From: JALYNX01 sp963746905
GTDB lineage: Bacteria; Actinomycetota; Acidimicrobiia; Spongiisociales; ZC4RG35
DNA: 64,000 bases
Reading direction: 5' to 3'
Assembly (NCBI GenBank): GCA_963746905.1
Contig: CAVVCY010000003.1
Coordinates: 682,001 to 746,000, forward strand
Shown: positions 25,270 to 36,136 of the stretch, piece after piece
Layout: every line of letters begins with the position of its first letter
Numbering within the stretch: position 1 is the first letter of the stretch
Translations under genes and position numbers: made by a program
The notes under the pieces: model-generated
Database searches by the model: none
Told to the model about the DNA's origin: nothing
The model's input: only the letters and a program-made list of their open reading frames with translations

Positions 25270-26075
25270 GCAGATTTCTGCAGTCGATGGAGCAGTCGTC
25301 TCGGTCCCGGCTCGATGTCGCTCGTGTCCGACGCCCGCTTGGTGGGATCACCGCCGACGCCCATGACGCCCCGACAGTTCGCGACGCGGCGACTTTTGGC
25401 GAGGTGTTCGATCTGATTGCCGAGATCAAGCCGCGGTCCCCGGCGGAAGGCGAGCTCGGCGGCTCCGAATTGGAGGAAAGGGCCATCGCCTACCAGGAGG
25501 GTGGGGCCCGGATGCTCTCGGTGCTCACCGAGCCCGAGGCCTTCGGCGGCTCACTTGACTTGCTCGCGGCGGTCGCCGCCGTTTCCCGGGTCCCGGTGCT
25601 GCGCAAGGACTTCCTGGTCGATCCTTATCAGGTGTTCGAGTCTCGAGCCTCCGGGGCAGATGGCGTCCTTCTCATCGCCCGGCTGTTGTCCGACCAGGCG
25701 ATGGCCGACCTGCTGGGCGCCGTGGAGGAAACCGGGATGTTCGCCCTCCTCGAGGCGTTCGACGCAGACGAGCTGAGCCGGGTGAACTCCATCGCCGAAA
25801 CCTCGCCCCGCGCTCTGGTCGGGGTGAACTGCAGGGACCTGGAGTCGCTTCGCACGAGCCCGAGGCGTCACGGCGACCTGGCCTCGGGCCTGTCACCGGT
25901 CACTCCCTCAGTTGCTGAGAGCGGGATGCTGGGGACGGACGACATCCGTCGGGTGGCCGGCCTGGGATATCGGGCGGCTTTGGTCGGCTCCGCGTTGATG
26001 CGATCGGACGATCCGGCTGACCTGGCCCAGTCGATGCTCTCCGCCGGGCGGGAGACCGCGGCGGTCGCCTCATGA
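25266..26075 (+). CDS. trpC: indole-3-glycerol phosphate synthase
   Basis: A (beta/alpha)8 enzyme of 269 residues that closes the indole ring. Motifs are IAEIKPRSPAEGEL (catalytic Lys), LSVLTEPEAFGGSLDLL, VPVLRKDFLVDPYQVFESRASGAD, LVGVNCRDLESL and the C-terminal phosphate site VAESGMLG with ALVGSALMRSDDP. The usual KxSPS is KPRSPAEG here, a common actinobacterial variant. Coupled by four-base overlaps to trpD and trpF. Confidence 0.95.
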   Translation: MSRFLQSMEQSSRSRLDVARVRRPLGGITADAHDAPTVRDAATFGEVFDLIAEIKPRSPAEGELGGSELEERAIAYQEGGARMLSVLTEPEAFGGSLDLLAAVAAVSRVPVLRKDFLVDPYQVFESRASGADGVLLIARLLSDQAMADLLGAVEETGMFALLEAFDADELSRVNSIAETSPRALVGVNCRDLESLRTSPRRHGDLASGLSPVTPSVAESGMLGTDDIRRVAGLGYRAALVGSALMRSDDPADLAQSMLSAGRETAAVAS

Positions 26076-26695
26076 GCCTTTTCATCAAGCTTTGCGGTCT
26101 GAAGACGGCCGTCGATGTCGAGACCGCGGTGGAGGCCGGGGCCAGCGCGGTGGGCTTCGTGCTCACCCCTTCCTCACGCCAGATCGCCCTCGCCGAGGCC
26201 GCCAAACTTCGGCGCCTCCTGCCGGAGTCGGTGCTTGCGGTCGCCGTGTTCAACGATCCAAGCCCGGATCTGATCCGGCTGGCCCTCGAGGAGGTCGCCC
26301 CCGATCTGGTGCAAGTCGAGGCACGGAACGGGACCGGGGTTCCGATTCAGAAGTTCGTTCCCGTGGTCCTCAACGGCAAAGGCGCCGAAGAGGCCGTGAT
26401 GCAGGCGTTGGAGTTGACGGAGACGGGGATGGTCCTCGTCGACACCGCCGAGAGGGGCGGCACCGGCAGGCGCTCCGACTGGGGCCGCCTCGCCCGTATG
26501 AAGGTGCGGGATCGGATCATCGTCGCCGGTGGTCTCAACCCCGAGAACGTCGGCGAGGCAATCTCGACCATTGGGCCATTTGGGGTGGATGTGAGCACTG
26601 GCATCGAAGGGCGGCCCGGTGAGAAGGAGCCGGTTTTGATGAGGAGATTCGTGAGGGCAGCGCGAGCTGCCGAAGTGAGGAGCTCGAGTCGATGA
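26072..26695 (+). CDS. trpF: phosphoribosylanthranilate isomerase
   Basis: Catalyses the Amadori rearrangement before TrpC; 207 residues. The catalytic Cys is C8 in FIKLCGLKT, and the acid Asp lies in MVLVDTAERGGTGRR. IIVAGGLNPENVGEAI and GVDVSTGIEGRPGEKEPVLM form the C-terminal phosphate-binding end. Many Actinobacteria lack trpF and use the bifunctional PriA for this step, so a separate trpF in the operon is a useful taxonomic hint. Overlaps trpC and trpB by four bases each. Confidence 0.95.
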   Translation: MSLFIKLCGLKTAVDVETAVEAGASAVGFVLTPSSRQIALAEAAKLRRLLPESVLAVAVFNDPSPDLIRLALEEVAPDLVQVEARNGTGVPIQKFVPVVLNGKGAEEAVMQALELTETGMVLVDTAERGGTGRRSDWGRLARMKVRDRIIVAGGLNPENVGEAISTIGPFGVDVSTGIEGRPGEKEPVLMRRFVRAARAAEVRSSSR

Positions 26696-27855
26696 GCACG
26701 GCAGGCAGGTTCGGCAAATTCGGCGGGAGGTTTGTCCCCGAGATACTGGTACCGGCCCTCACCAGCCTGGAGGAGACCGCGACCCGGCTGCTGACCGACC
26801 CGGGCTTTCTCGCATTGTACGAGTCCGAGCTCTCCACCTGGGTGGGCAGGCCGACCGCCCTGACCCGGGCCTCCAGGCTTGGTGAGGCCTGGGGCGGCGA
26901 GATCTGGCTGAAGCGGGAGGATCTGGCTCATACCGGCGCCCACAAGATCAACAACGCCATCGGGCAGGCGCTGCTGGCTAGGGAAATGGGAGCGGGGCGG
27001 GTGATCGCCGAGACCGGGGCCGGCCAGCACGGTGTGGCCACCGCCGCCGCTTGTGCCCGTCTCGGCCTCGATTGCACGGTCTACATGGGCACGGTGGACA
27101 TCGAGCGCCAGGCTCCCAACGTGGAGCGGATGAAGCTGCTCGGCGCCAAGGTCTCCCCGGTGGTCTCGGGTGATGCCACCTTGCGAGCCGCCATCAACGA
27201 GGCACTCCGGGACTGGGTCACCGACCCGAACAACACCTACTACCTGCTCGGGTCGGCGGTGGGGCCCCACCCCTATCCCTGGCTGGTTCGAGAGCTGCAG
27301 TCGGTCATAGGGCGAGAGGCGCGCCAGCAGATGCTGGATCGGGCCGGCCGGCTCCCCGATGTCGCCTTTGCGTGTGTGGGAGGCGGATCCAATGCCATCG
27401 GCCTCTTCCATCCCTTCCTCGACGATCCGGTAGAGCTGATTGGTGTCGAGGCGGGGGGCCGCGGTCCCGGCCTCGGGGAGAACGCCGCCACCATCGGGCG
27501 AGGCAGCCCGGGTGTCCTCCACGGCAGCTTTTCGTACATCCTTCAGGATGAGGATGGGCAGATCCAGGAGACGCATTCGGTGTCCGCGGGGCTCGACTAT
27601 CCCGGTGTCGGCCCGGAGCACGCCTGGCTGGCTGACACCGGTCGCGCCCTTTATGTGGAAGCGTCCGACGACGAGGCGCTGTCCTCGTTGGACGAGCTTG
27701 GACGTCTGGAGGGCATCCTTCCGGCTCTCGAGTCGAGCCACGCTCTCGCCGCGGTGCGAAGGTGGCTGAAGTCTGCGCCAGGGGCCGTGGTGCTCGTCGG
27801 GCTCTCCGGTCGGGGAGACAAGGACATCGACATTCTCCGCGGGCTCAACCGATGA
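26692..27855 (+). CDS. trpB: tryptophan synthase beta chain
   Basis: PLP enzyme of 387 residues that condenses indole with serine. RFGKFGGRFVPEILVPALTS opens the protein; K85 in HTGAHKINNAIGQ is the PLP lysine; AETGAGQHGVATA holds the catalytic Glu; CVGGGSNAIGLFHPF binds the PLP phosphate; and HSVSAGLDYPGVGPEH is the COMM/indole-side motif. Typical TrpB1 type that works with TrpA. Starts in an ATGA overlap with trpF. Confidence 0.97.
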   Translation: MSTAGRFGKFGGRFVPEILVPALTSLEETATRLLTDPGFLALYESELSTWVGRPTALTRASRLGEAWGGEIWLKREDLAHTGAHKINNAIGQALLAREMGAGRVIAETGAGQHGVATAAACARLGLDCTVYMGTVDIERQAPNVERMKLLGAKVSPVVSGDATLRAAINEALRDWVTDPNNTYYLLGSAVGPHPYPWLVRELQSVIGREARQQMLDRAGRLPDVAFACVGGGSNAIGLFHPFLDDPVELIGVEAGGRGPGLGENAATIGRGSPGVLHGSFSYILQDEDGQIQETHSVSAGLDYPGVGPEHAWLADTGRALYVEASDDEALSSLDELGRLEGILPALESSHALAAVRRWLKSAPGAVVLVGLSGRGDKDIDILRGLNR

Positions 27856-28619
27856 CCACCGCCCTCACCGGTGCCGGCCTTCTCGAGCAGCGACTGGGTG
27901 ATGATGCTCCTGCCATCGTCCCTTACCTGACCGCCGGGTTCCCCACCGGTGGCCGATTCAGCGAAGCAATGGCGGCGGTTGCCGCGATCTCGGAAGCGGT
28001 TGAGATCGGGATTCCCTTCAGTGACCCGATGGCCGATGGGGCGACGATTCAAGAATCAAGTCGAATCGCCCTGGAGGGTGGGGCAACCTTGGAGTCGGTG
28101 ATATCGGCACTCGAATCCCTCGCGCCTCTGCCGTGTCCCCTTGTGGTGATGAGCTACTTGAATCCGCTGATGGCCTTTGGTTTCAGCCGCCTCTTGCCAC
28201 GGCTCGCGGGCGTCGGTGTGGCCGGGTTGGTGGTGCCCGATCTCCCGTTGGACGAGTCCGGAGAGCTCAGGGACGCCGCGGCGGAGCACGGCGTCGGATT
28301 GGTGCAATTGGTGACCCCGGTGACCGAAGACGAACGGCTGCGACGGCTCGGCGAAGCCTCCGAGGGATTCACCTATGCGGTGACCATGACCGGGACCACC
28401 GGCGGCTCTGCCGGGGTGGGATCCGACGTCGGGGGATACCTGGACAGAGTGCGCGCGGTCTCACGAGCGCCGGTGCTTGCCGGCTTTGGTGTGAGATCAG
28501 CCGACCAGGTTCGCTCGCTGGTGCCTCACTGCGATGGAGTGATCGTCGGCAGCGCGTTGGTTGAGGTGTTGGGCCGCGACGAGGACCCGGTGGCCTTCCT
28601 GGCGGGGCTCCGCCCATGA
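27852..28619 (+). CDS. trpA: tryptophan synthase alpha chain
   Basis: Cleaves indole-3-glycerol phosphate; 255 residues from the ATG at 27852, which overlaps the trpB stop. A longer frame inside trpB is ignored. The catalytic pair is E51 and D62 in EIGIPFSDPMADGATIQ. PLVVMSYLNPLMAFGF, LVVPDLPLDESGEL, TPVTEDERL, TMTGTTGGSAG and the phosphate site GFGVRSADQV with VIVGSALVEVL are present. The product indole is channelled to TrpB. Confidence 0.96.
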   Translation: MTTALTGAGLLEQRLGDDAPAIVPYLTAGFPTGGRFSEAMAAVAAISEAVEIGIPFSDPMADGATIQESSRIALEGGATLESVISALESLAPLPCPLVVMSYLNPLMAFGFSRLLPRLAGVGVAGLVVPDLPLDESGELRDAAAEHGVGLVQLVTPVTEDERLRRLGEASEGFTYAVTMTGTTGGSAGVGSDVGGYLDRVRAVSRAPVLAGFGVRSADQVRSLVPHCDGVIVGSALVEVLGRDEDPVAFLAGLRP

Positions 28620-29638
28620 TCGCGACCCTCACTGCCGATTGCACTCTGGCGCAGAAGGCGGCAATTCTCCGCTTCATCGAGGGCTACGGGTTGCGGGTCC
28701 ACGTCGGCGAGGCCGGATCGACCACCGTTGTCTCCGTCATCGGGGACTACGAGCCGGGGATGGCAGAGTCGATCGGCGCCCTGGTCGGTGTCGCCTCGGT
28801 GAGCACCGAGGCACCCCTCTACCCCTTCGTGGCGCGGGCGGCTCGCAATTCGCCGACCAGCGTCCGGGTGCGTGACGTGGTCGTCGGCGGCCCTGAGATC
28901 GTGGTCATTGCCGGACCATGCTCGGTGGAGTCCGAAGCCCAGATCGACCGTATTGCCACCGGGGTCGCCAAGGAGGGTGCAGTCATGTTGCGCGGCGGCG
29001 CCTTCAAGCCACGGACCTCCCCCTACAGCTTCCAGGGGATGGGAGAGGAGGGCTTGGAACTGCTGGCGGCTGCCCGCGATTCGACGGGATTGGGCGTGGT
29101 ATCGGAGTGTGTGGCTCCCGAGGATGTGCCGTTGCTCAACCGCTATGTCGACATGCTTCAGGTGGGAAGCCGCAACATGCAGAACTTCCGGCTCCTCTCC
29201 GCGGTCGGCGAGCAGCCCAAGCCGGTGCTCTTGAAGCGAGGGCTGATGTCCACCATCGAGGAGTTGTTGTTGGCCGCCGAGTACATCGTGGGCTCGGGCA
29301 ACCCGCGGGTGATCCTCTGCGAGCGCGGGGTTCGCTCGTTCGACACCGCCACCAGGAACATCCTCGACATCAGCGCGGTGCCGGTCCTCAAGGAGCGGAC
29401 CCACCTCCCGGTGATCATCGACCCCAGCCATGCCGCCGGCCGCCGGTCGTTGGTGCCCAGCCTCGCGGCTGCCGGGATCGCGGCCGGTGCCGATGGGCTG
29501 ATCGTCGAAGTCCACGATCGACCCGAGGAGGCGCTCAGCGACGGGCCGCAGAGCCTGACCCTGGAGGGTTTCGCCGAGACCATGGGGACGGTGCGGCGGG
29601 TTGCCGCGGCATTGGACCGGTCAGTGGCAACCTTGTAG
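28616..29638 (+). CDS. aroF: 3-deoxy-7-phosphoheptulonate synthase, type I-beta
   Basis: First step of the shikimate pathway, joining phosphoenolpyruvate and erythrose 4-phosphate; 340 residues. It has an N-terminal ferredoxin-like (ACT-like) regulatory domain of about 70 residues (Thermotoga-type), then the barrel: VVIAGPCSVESEAQI, MLRGGAFKPRTSPYSFQG, LQVGSRNMQNFRLL, VLLKRGLMSTIEELLLAAEYI and VIIDPSHAAGRRSLV. Starting in an ATGA overlap with trpA, it places pathway entry under tryptophan control. Its 3' end overlaps the convergent SPFH gene by 18 bases. Confidence 0.95.
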   Translation: MIATLTADCTLAQKAAILRFIEGYGLRVHVGEAGSTTVVSVIGDYEPGMAESIGALVGVASVSTEAPLYPFVARAARNSPTSVRVRDVVVGGPEIVVIAGPCSVESEAQIDRIATGVAKEGAVMLRGGAFKPRTSPYSFQGMGEEGLELLAAARDSTGLGVVSECVAPEDVPLLNRYVDMLQVGSRNMQNFRLLSAVGEQPKPVLLKRGLMSTIEELLLAAEYIVGSGNPRVILCERGVRSFDTATRNILDISAVPVLKERTHLPVIIDPSHAAGRRSLVPSLAAAGIAAGADGLIVEVHDRPEEALSDGPQSLTLEGFAETMGTVRRVAAALDRSVATL

Positions 29639-30658
29639 AGAGGATCTCGCGTCGCGAGCGCCCCCTCCGTCGCCTACGGCGACACCTCCCCCACCGTCGC
29701 TCCCGCTCCTGGGGGAGGAAACTAGGGCGTCGACTCCGTCGGACGCCCCGCTCGATGTCTCTTTGAACATCTCCCCGATCGCGGCCACGCTGCCCAGAAC
29801 CCCGCTGGTGTCGAGGGGTAGGAAGATCTTGGTCGCCCGCCCGTCGGCCACTCGTTGCAGAGTCTCCAGGTAGCGGATCGCGATCAGATCCGGCGATGGG
29901 TTCCCGTTGTGGATGGCGGCGTAGACCCGCTCGATGGCCTGTCCCTCACCTTCGGCGACGGTCAGCTTCTGATACTTCTCTGCGTCGGCGACCCGTTTGA
30001 TCGCCTCGGCCTGGCCGTCTGCCTCCAAGATTTGACTCTCCTTGTGCCCCTCGGCGTTGAGGATCGCGGCCCGCTTCAGACCCTCCGCCTCGGTGACGGC
30101 GGCGCGCCGATCTCGCTCTGCCTTCATCTGACGGTGCATGGCATCGGTGACGTCGGTGGGCGGCTCGATGCGCTGGATCTCGACGCGAACCACCCGGACT
30201 CCCCATTTGTCGGTGGCGTCATCGAGGATCTGGCGCAGCTTGGCGTTGATCACCTCCCGGGAGGTCAATGCGGAGTCGAGATCGAGGTCGCCGACGACGT
30301 TCCTGAGGTTGGTCTGGGCCAACTTGGTGACGGCGAGCATGAAGTTGCCGACGTTGTATTCGAGCTTCACCGGGTCGGTGGCCTCGTAGTAGATGACGGC
30401 GTCGACGGTGACGACCACGTTGTCCTTCGTGATCACCTCCTGGGGTGGCACGTCGATCACACGCTCCCGCATGTCGACCTTGGTCAAACGCTTGACGAAG
30501 GGGAGCACCCAGCGCAATCCGGAGTCGACAGTGCGCTGGTAGCGGCCGAGGAACTCGATGAGGCCCTTCTCGTATGGCCTGACCACCTTGAATCCGGCCG
30601 CTGCGATGAGGATCAACATCACCGCCATGACGGCGAACAGGATTATCACTGCCTCCAT
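29621..30658 (-). CDS. SPFH/stomatin-like membrane protein with repeat-derived C-terminus
   Basis: Prohibitin-homology protein of 345 residues, with one N-terminal membrane helix (residues 3-24), GFKVVRPYEKGLIEFLGRYQ, VDVPPQEVITKDNVVVTVDAVIYYE and the coiled-coil region with AEGLKRAAILNAEGHKESQI. Such proteins form membrane-associated oligomers, often with NfeD, encoded just upstream here. The last ~35 residues are Ser/Gly/Arg-rich and are encoded by repeat copy B (29660-29721) plus a few more codons, so the natural C-terminus probably ended near MFKETSSG. It overlaps aroF by 18 bases. Confidence 0.88.
   Translation of the reverse strand: MEAVIILFAVMAVMLILIAAAGFKVVRPYEKGLIEFLGRYQRTVDSGLRWVLPFVKRLTKVDMRERVIDVPPQEVITKDNVVVTVDAVIYYEATDPVKLEYNVGNFMLAVTKLAQTNLRNVVGDLDLDSALTSREVINAKLRQILDDATDKWGVRVVRVEIQRIEPPTDVTDAMHRQMKAERDRRAAVTEAEGLKRAAILNAEGHKESQILEADGQAEAIKRVADAEKYQKLTVAEGEGQAIERVYAAIHNGNPSPDLIAIRYLETLQRVADGRATKIFLPLDTSGVLGSVAAIGEMFKETSSGASDGVDALVSSPRSGSDGGGGVAVGDGGGARDARSSLQGCH
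29660..29721 (-). repeat. double-hairpin repeat, copy B
   Basis: Minus-oriented, about 62 bases. It begins TTTCCTCCCCCAGGAGC, pairs CCTCCCCC with GGGGGAGG, then forms a second stem GTCGCC-GTA-GGCGAC and ends GGAGGGGGC. The first stem has the T/A pair one position further in than copies A, C and D, a matched change on both arms. It lies at the convergent aroF/SPFH junction and is read through by the SPFH frame. Confidence 0.85.
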
Positions 30659-30685
30659 GTCTCTTCCTTTCCTAGTTGTCGAAAC

Positions 30686-31126
30686 TCATTCGGTGTCCAC
30701 CGGTTCGACGATGAACCTCGCTCCCCGCACCTCATTGACCACGATCCGTACGTCCTTGGGGATCGGCTGAGCGGCTGTCGCCCGCCATTCCTCGGTGGCG
30801 ACTCGGACCATTCCTGCCCCACTGTCGGGGTCGATGTCCTCCAACACGACGCCCTCGACTCCCACCCACCGGTTGGCTCCGACCTTGGGTTGTTCCTCGT
30901 CGTCCTGACGGGTGATGAAACGACGCAGGTAGGCAAGCGAAACCAGGGAGACACCGAAGAACACCAGCCACTGGGCGAGAACCCCGACGTCCGCCCAGGC
31001 CAGAATTGCGGCCGCGGCGGCTCCGATGGCGAACGGCAGGAGGAAGAACCCGGCGGTGAAGATCTCCCCGATCCCCATCACGATGGCGAAGATCGTCCAC
31101 AACCAGCGCCAAATCTCGTTGTCCAC
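30686..31126 (-). CDS. NfeD-like membrane protein
   Basis: Short NfeD (NfeD1b type) protein of 146 residues. Two or three membrane helices (about residues 8-68, with GIGEIFTAGFFLLPFAIGAA) are followed by a soluble OB-fold domain (VGVEGVVLEDIDPDSGAGMVRV and a WRATAAQPIPKDVRIVV segment). Short NfeD proteins partner SPFH proteins, and the SPFH gene starts 27 bases downstream. The pair probably organises membrane domains or quality control. No protease domain is present. Confidence 0.88.
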   Translation of the reverse strand: MDNEIWRWLWTIFAIVMGIGEIFTAGFFLLPFAIGAAAAAILAWADVGVLAQWLVFFGVSLVSLAYLRRFITRQDDEEQPKVGANRWVGVEGVVLEDIDPDSGAGMVRVATEEWRATAAQPIPKDVRIVVNEVRGARFIVEPVDTE

Positions 31127-31225
31127 GTCCTCTACCTCCTAACCGGCACGGCGACGGTGCTTTTCACCACTCCCAACAAATCACCCACACCTTATGATTC
31201 TGTGGCTGTCCGCGAGTTGTGAGGA

Positions 31226-33794
<2,569 letters not shown>

Positions 33795-34067
33795 TCAGAA
33801 AGGCTGAGCGCCGAAACCGACCAGGGTCGAGGTTGCCCGGTCGCCGGCCTCGCTGACCGGGGTCAATTGGGCCCGTCCCGTCGATCCGCCAGGGATCTCC
33901 AGCTCGACGACGAGTGCCTTGCCGGCCACCCCTGTGCCTCGCAGGGTCTCGAGCGAGCCCCGCCAGTTGCCCATGTCCGGATCGGTCTCGAGCGTGGCCA
34001 TGCCGGTGGTCAGGAGAATCCCGTCACCACCGAGGACACGGACCGGGCCCTGATAGGTGTCGGCCAT
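33795..34067 (-). CDS. small protein translationally coupled to hspR, unknown function
   Basis: A 90-residue protein whose ATG at 34067 shares one base with the hspR stop (TGATG), making it the fifth gene of the dnaK operon. It is rich in beta-type sequence (GPVRVLGGDGILLTTG, KALVVELEIPGGSTGRAQL) with no cysteine, membrane or signal segment. No family is recognised. Its stop abuts the clpB stop from the opposite strand with no gap. The coupling suggests a role in the heat-shock response or its regulation, but that is inference. Confidence 0.65.
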   Translation of the reverse strand: MADTYQGPVRVLGGDGILLTTGMATLETDPDMGNWRGSLETLRGTGVAGKALVVELEIPGGSTGRAQLTPVSEAGDRATSTLVGFGAQPF

Positions 34068-34459
34068 CAGTGGTCCTCGGGGAACAACGATCGAACCTGG
34101 CTTCTCAAAATGAGCTCGTGACGATTGGCGCGACGGACCTCTTCGATCCGCTGCTCCATCTCTTCCTCGATGTCGTCCATCTTGTCCCGAAGCTTGTCCA
34201 GCTTCCGCTTCAAGACGCGGTTTTCCTCCTGGAGTGCCAGCACCCGGCGCACGCCCTCGAGGTTGAGGCCCTGGCTCGTGAGCTCCTGAATCAGCTGAAG
34301 GCGCTCGATGTCCTCCCGCGAGTAGCGGCGGGTGCCCCCCGGAGTCCGGAAGGGGTCGATGAGGCCCTTCCGCTCGTAGATGCGGAGGGTTTGTGGGTGC
34401 ATCCCGGCCAGCTCGGCCGCCACCGAGATCACGAACACCGCGCGGGTGGTCTCGTTCAT
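34067..34459 (-). CDS. hspR: heat-shock repressor HspR, MerR family
   Basis: A 130-residue MerR-type regulator. VFVISVAAELAGMHPQTLRI with YERKGLIDPFRTPGGTRRYS is the HspR winged-helix signature, followed by DIERLQLIQELTSQGLNLEGV and a long coiled coil. Actinobacterial HspR represses the dnaK operon and clpB using DnaK as co-repressor, and it is normally the last gene of the dnaK-grpE-dnaJ-hspR operon, as here (dnaJ ends 10 bases upstream). A further small gene overlaps its stop. Confidence 0.94.
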   Translation of the reverse strand: MNETTRAVFVISVAAELAGMHPQTLRIYERKGLIDPFRTPGGTRRYSREDIERLQLIQELTSQGLNLEGVRRVLALQEENRVLKRKLDKLRDKMDDIEEEMEQRIEEVRRANRHELILRSQVRSLFPEDH

Positions 34460-34469
34460 CGAGTCACCA

Positions 34470-35585
34470 TCATCTCAGATGGGACCGCACGTCATCGGTC
34501 TCGTGCTTGGCGAGGTCTTCGATCAATTGCTTCTCTTCCTTGCCCACCTTGGTGGGCACCGCGACCTGCACGGTCACCAATAGGTCGCCGGCCCGGCCCC
34601 GCTCGGGGATGACACCTTTGCCCCTCACTCGGAAGGTCTTTCCGGAGGGCGTTCCTGCGGGGATCTTGAGCTTCACCGCCCCGTTGAGGGTCGGGACCTC
34701 GAGCTTGGTCCCGAGCACCGCTTCGGGGTAGGTGATCGGGACGGTAATGGTGAGGTCGTTGGCCTTCCGTCCGAACCTTTGACTGGCCGCGACGCGCACC
34801 CGGACGAGGAGGTCGCCTTGAGGCCCGCCGTTGCGCCCGGGGGCGCCCTTGCCCCTGATTCGCAAGGTATTGCCGTCCTGAACCCCGGCGGGGACGCGAA
34901 CGTTCACATCACGGGTTCTGGTCTCGGTTCCCGAGCCGCGGCAGACCGAGCATGGAGTCTCGATGATTCGACCCGAGCCCCGGCACTGCGGACAGGGCTG
35001 GGAGAAGGAGAAGAATCCCTGGTTCTGGGCGACGACGCCCCGGCCGCCACAGGTCGGGCAGGTGGTGACCTGGGTTCCAGGCTCGGCACCCGACCCGCCA
35101 CAGTGGGAACAGGCGGCGGCACCCTTGACCTTGATCGTGGTGGTGACTCCGGCGGCTGCCTCCTCGAAGCTGATACTCAGATCGGCCTGAACCTCAGCGC
35201 CGCGGACGGGCCCACTTCTCGATTGCGAGCCAAACCCGAAGAGGTCGCCGAGACCGCCCAGCCCTCCAAGGAGGTCAGACAGGTCTTCGACCCGCACCCG
35301 CTGTCCGCCGAAGCCACCGCTCCCCGGGCCGTATCCGGAGTAGCCGCCTGAGGCGACCAGCTTCCGGACTTGGTCGTACTCCTTGCGTTGCTCGACATTG
35401 GAGAGGGTGGCGTAGGCCTCGGAGATCTCTTTGAACTTCTCCTCGGCCTCATCGTTGCCCGGGTTGGCGTCGGGGTGATAGGTCTGAGCCAGCTTGCGAT
35501 AGGACTTCTTGATCTCCTCGGGAGACGCCTCGGATTCGACACCGAGGATCTCGTAGAAGTCCTTGTCGACCCAGTCCCGGTTCAT
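34470..35585 (-). CDS. dnaJ: co-chaperone DnaJ
   Basis: J-domain protein of 371 residues. The HPD triad is H37-P38-D39 in TYHPDANPG. A Gly/Phe-rich linker follows, then the zinc region with four CxxCxGxG motifs (CSHCGGSG, CPTCGGRG, CPQCRGSG, CSVCRGSG) and the C-terminal substrate-binding domains. It stimulates DnaK ATPase and delivers unfolded clients. The start at 35585 is in an ATGA overlap with grpE. Confidence 0.96.
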   Translation of the reverse strand: MNRDWVDKDFYEILGVESEASPEEIKKSYRKLAQTYHPDANPGNDEAEEKFKEISEAYATLSNVEQRKEYDQVRKLVASGGYSGYGPGSGGFGGQRVRVEDLSDLLGGLGGLGDLFGFGSQSRSGPVRGAEVQADLSISFEEAAAGVTTTIKVKGAAACSHCGGSGAEPGTQVTTCPTCGGRGVVAQNQGFFSFSQPCPQCRGSGRIIETPCSVCRGSGTETRTRDVNVRVPAGVQDGNTLRIRGKGAPGRNGGPQGDLLVRVRVAASQRFGRKANDLTITVPITYPEAVLGTKLEVPTLNGAVKLKIPAGTPSGKTFRVRGKGVIPERGRAGDLLVTVQVAVPTKVGKEEKQLIEDLAKHETDDVRSHLR

Positions 35586-36136
35586 TGCTGGGATTCCAGG
35601 GCCACCAGAGCGGCGCGCAGGACCTTTCCGCCGAGCCGATAACCCCGGCGCAACTCCTGGGACACGATGAAGGGGCCGCCGCCATCGGGTGCTCCCACCG
35701 GCTCGTGGATCGCGGGGTCAAAGGGCTCACCGATGGTGGGGATGACCTCGAGGCCCTCCTGCTCCAGGGCTTTGAGCATCTGTTCCCTGGTTCCGATCAT
35801 CCCGGCCAAGAGGCGGCGCTCTCCGTCGGTGACCGGTTCGACGGCCAGGGCGCCATCAAACGAGTCGAGAACCGGCAACAACTCGCGAACCACGCGTTCG
35901 GCGGCGCGGTCGAGCGTTGTCGACTGCTCACGAATGGCGCGTTTGCGAAAGTTGTCGAAGTCGGCGGCGACACGTTGCAGATCGTCGAGATACGAAGTCG
36001 CCTCGTCCCGCGACTCGACGAGAAGCGTTGTGAGGTGCTTGACCGCCTCTTCGGGGTCTTCGGGGAGATCGAATCCGGCCGCACTCGGCGCTTCCACGAT
36101 CTCCCCGATCACGACTTCCGGTTCGAAATCAGTCAT
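35582..36136 (-). CDS. grpE: nucleotide exchange factor GrpE
   Basis: GrpE of 184 residues, which releases ADP from DnaK. The ATG at 36136 (MTDFEPEVVIGEIVEA) overlaps the dnaK end by eight bases and is preferred over codons further inside dnaK. The long N-terminal helix contains YLDDLQRVAADFDNFRKRAIREQ, and the C-terminal beta domain has VIPTIGEPFDPAIHEPVG and GYRLGGKVLRAALV, all typical of the family. Confidence 0.95.
   Translation of the reverse strand: MTDFEPEVVIGEIVEAPSAAGFDLPEDPEEAVKHLTTLLVESRDEATSYLDDLQRVAADFDNFRKRAIREQSTTLDRAAERVVRELLPVLDSFDGALAVEPVTDGERRLLAGMIGTREQMLKALEQEGLEVIPTIGEPFDPAIHEPVGAPDGGGPFIVSQELRRGYRLGGKVLRAALVALESQQ

Noticed and set aside
26347..27741. 464-residue antisense frame across trpF and trpB
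   Set aside because: It is complementary to highly conserved enzymes and has no recognisable domain or start signal.
31127..31225. HspR (HAIR) operator upstream of clpB
   Set aside because: No CTTGAGT or ACTCAAG half-sites with suitable spacing were found in the 99-base gap.
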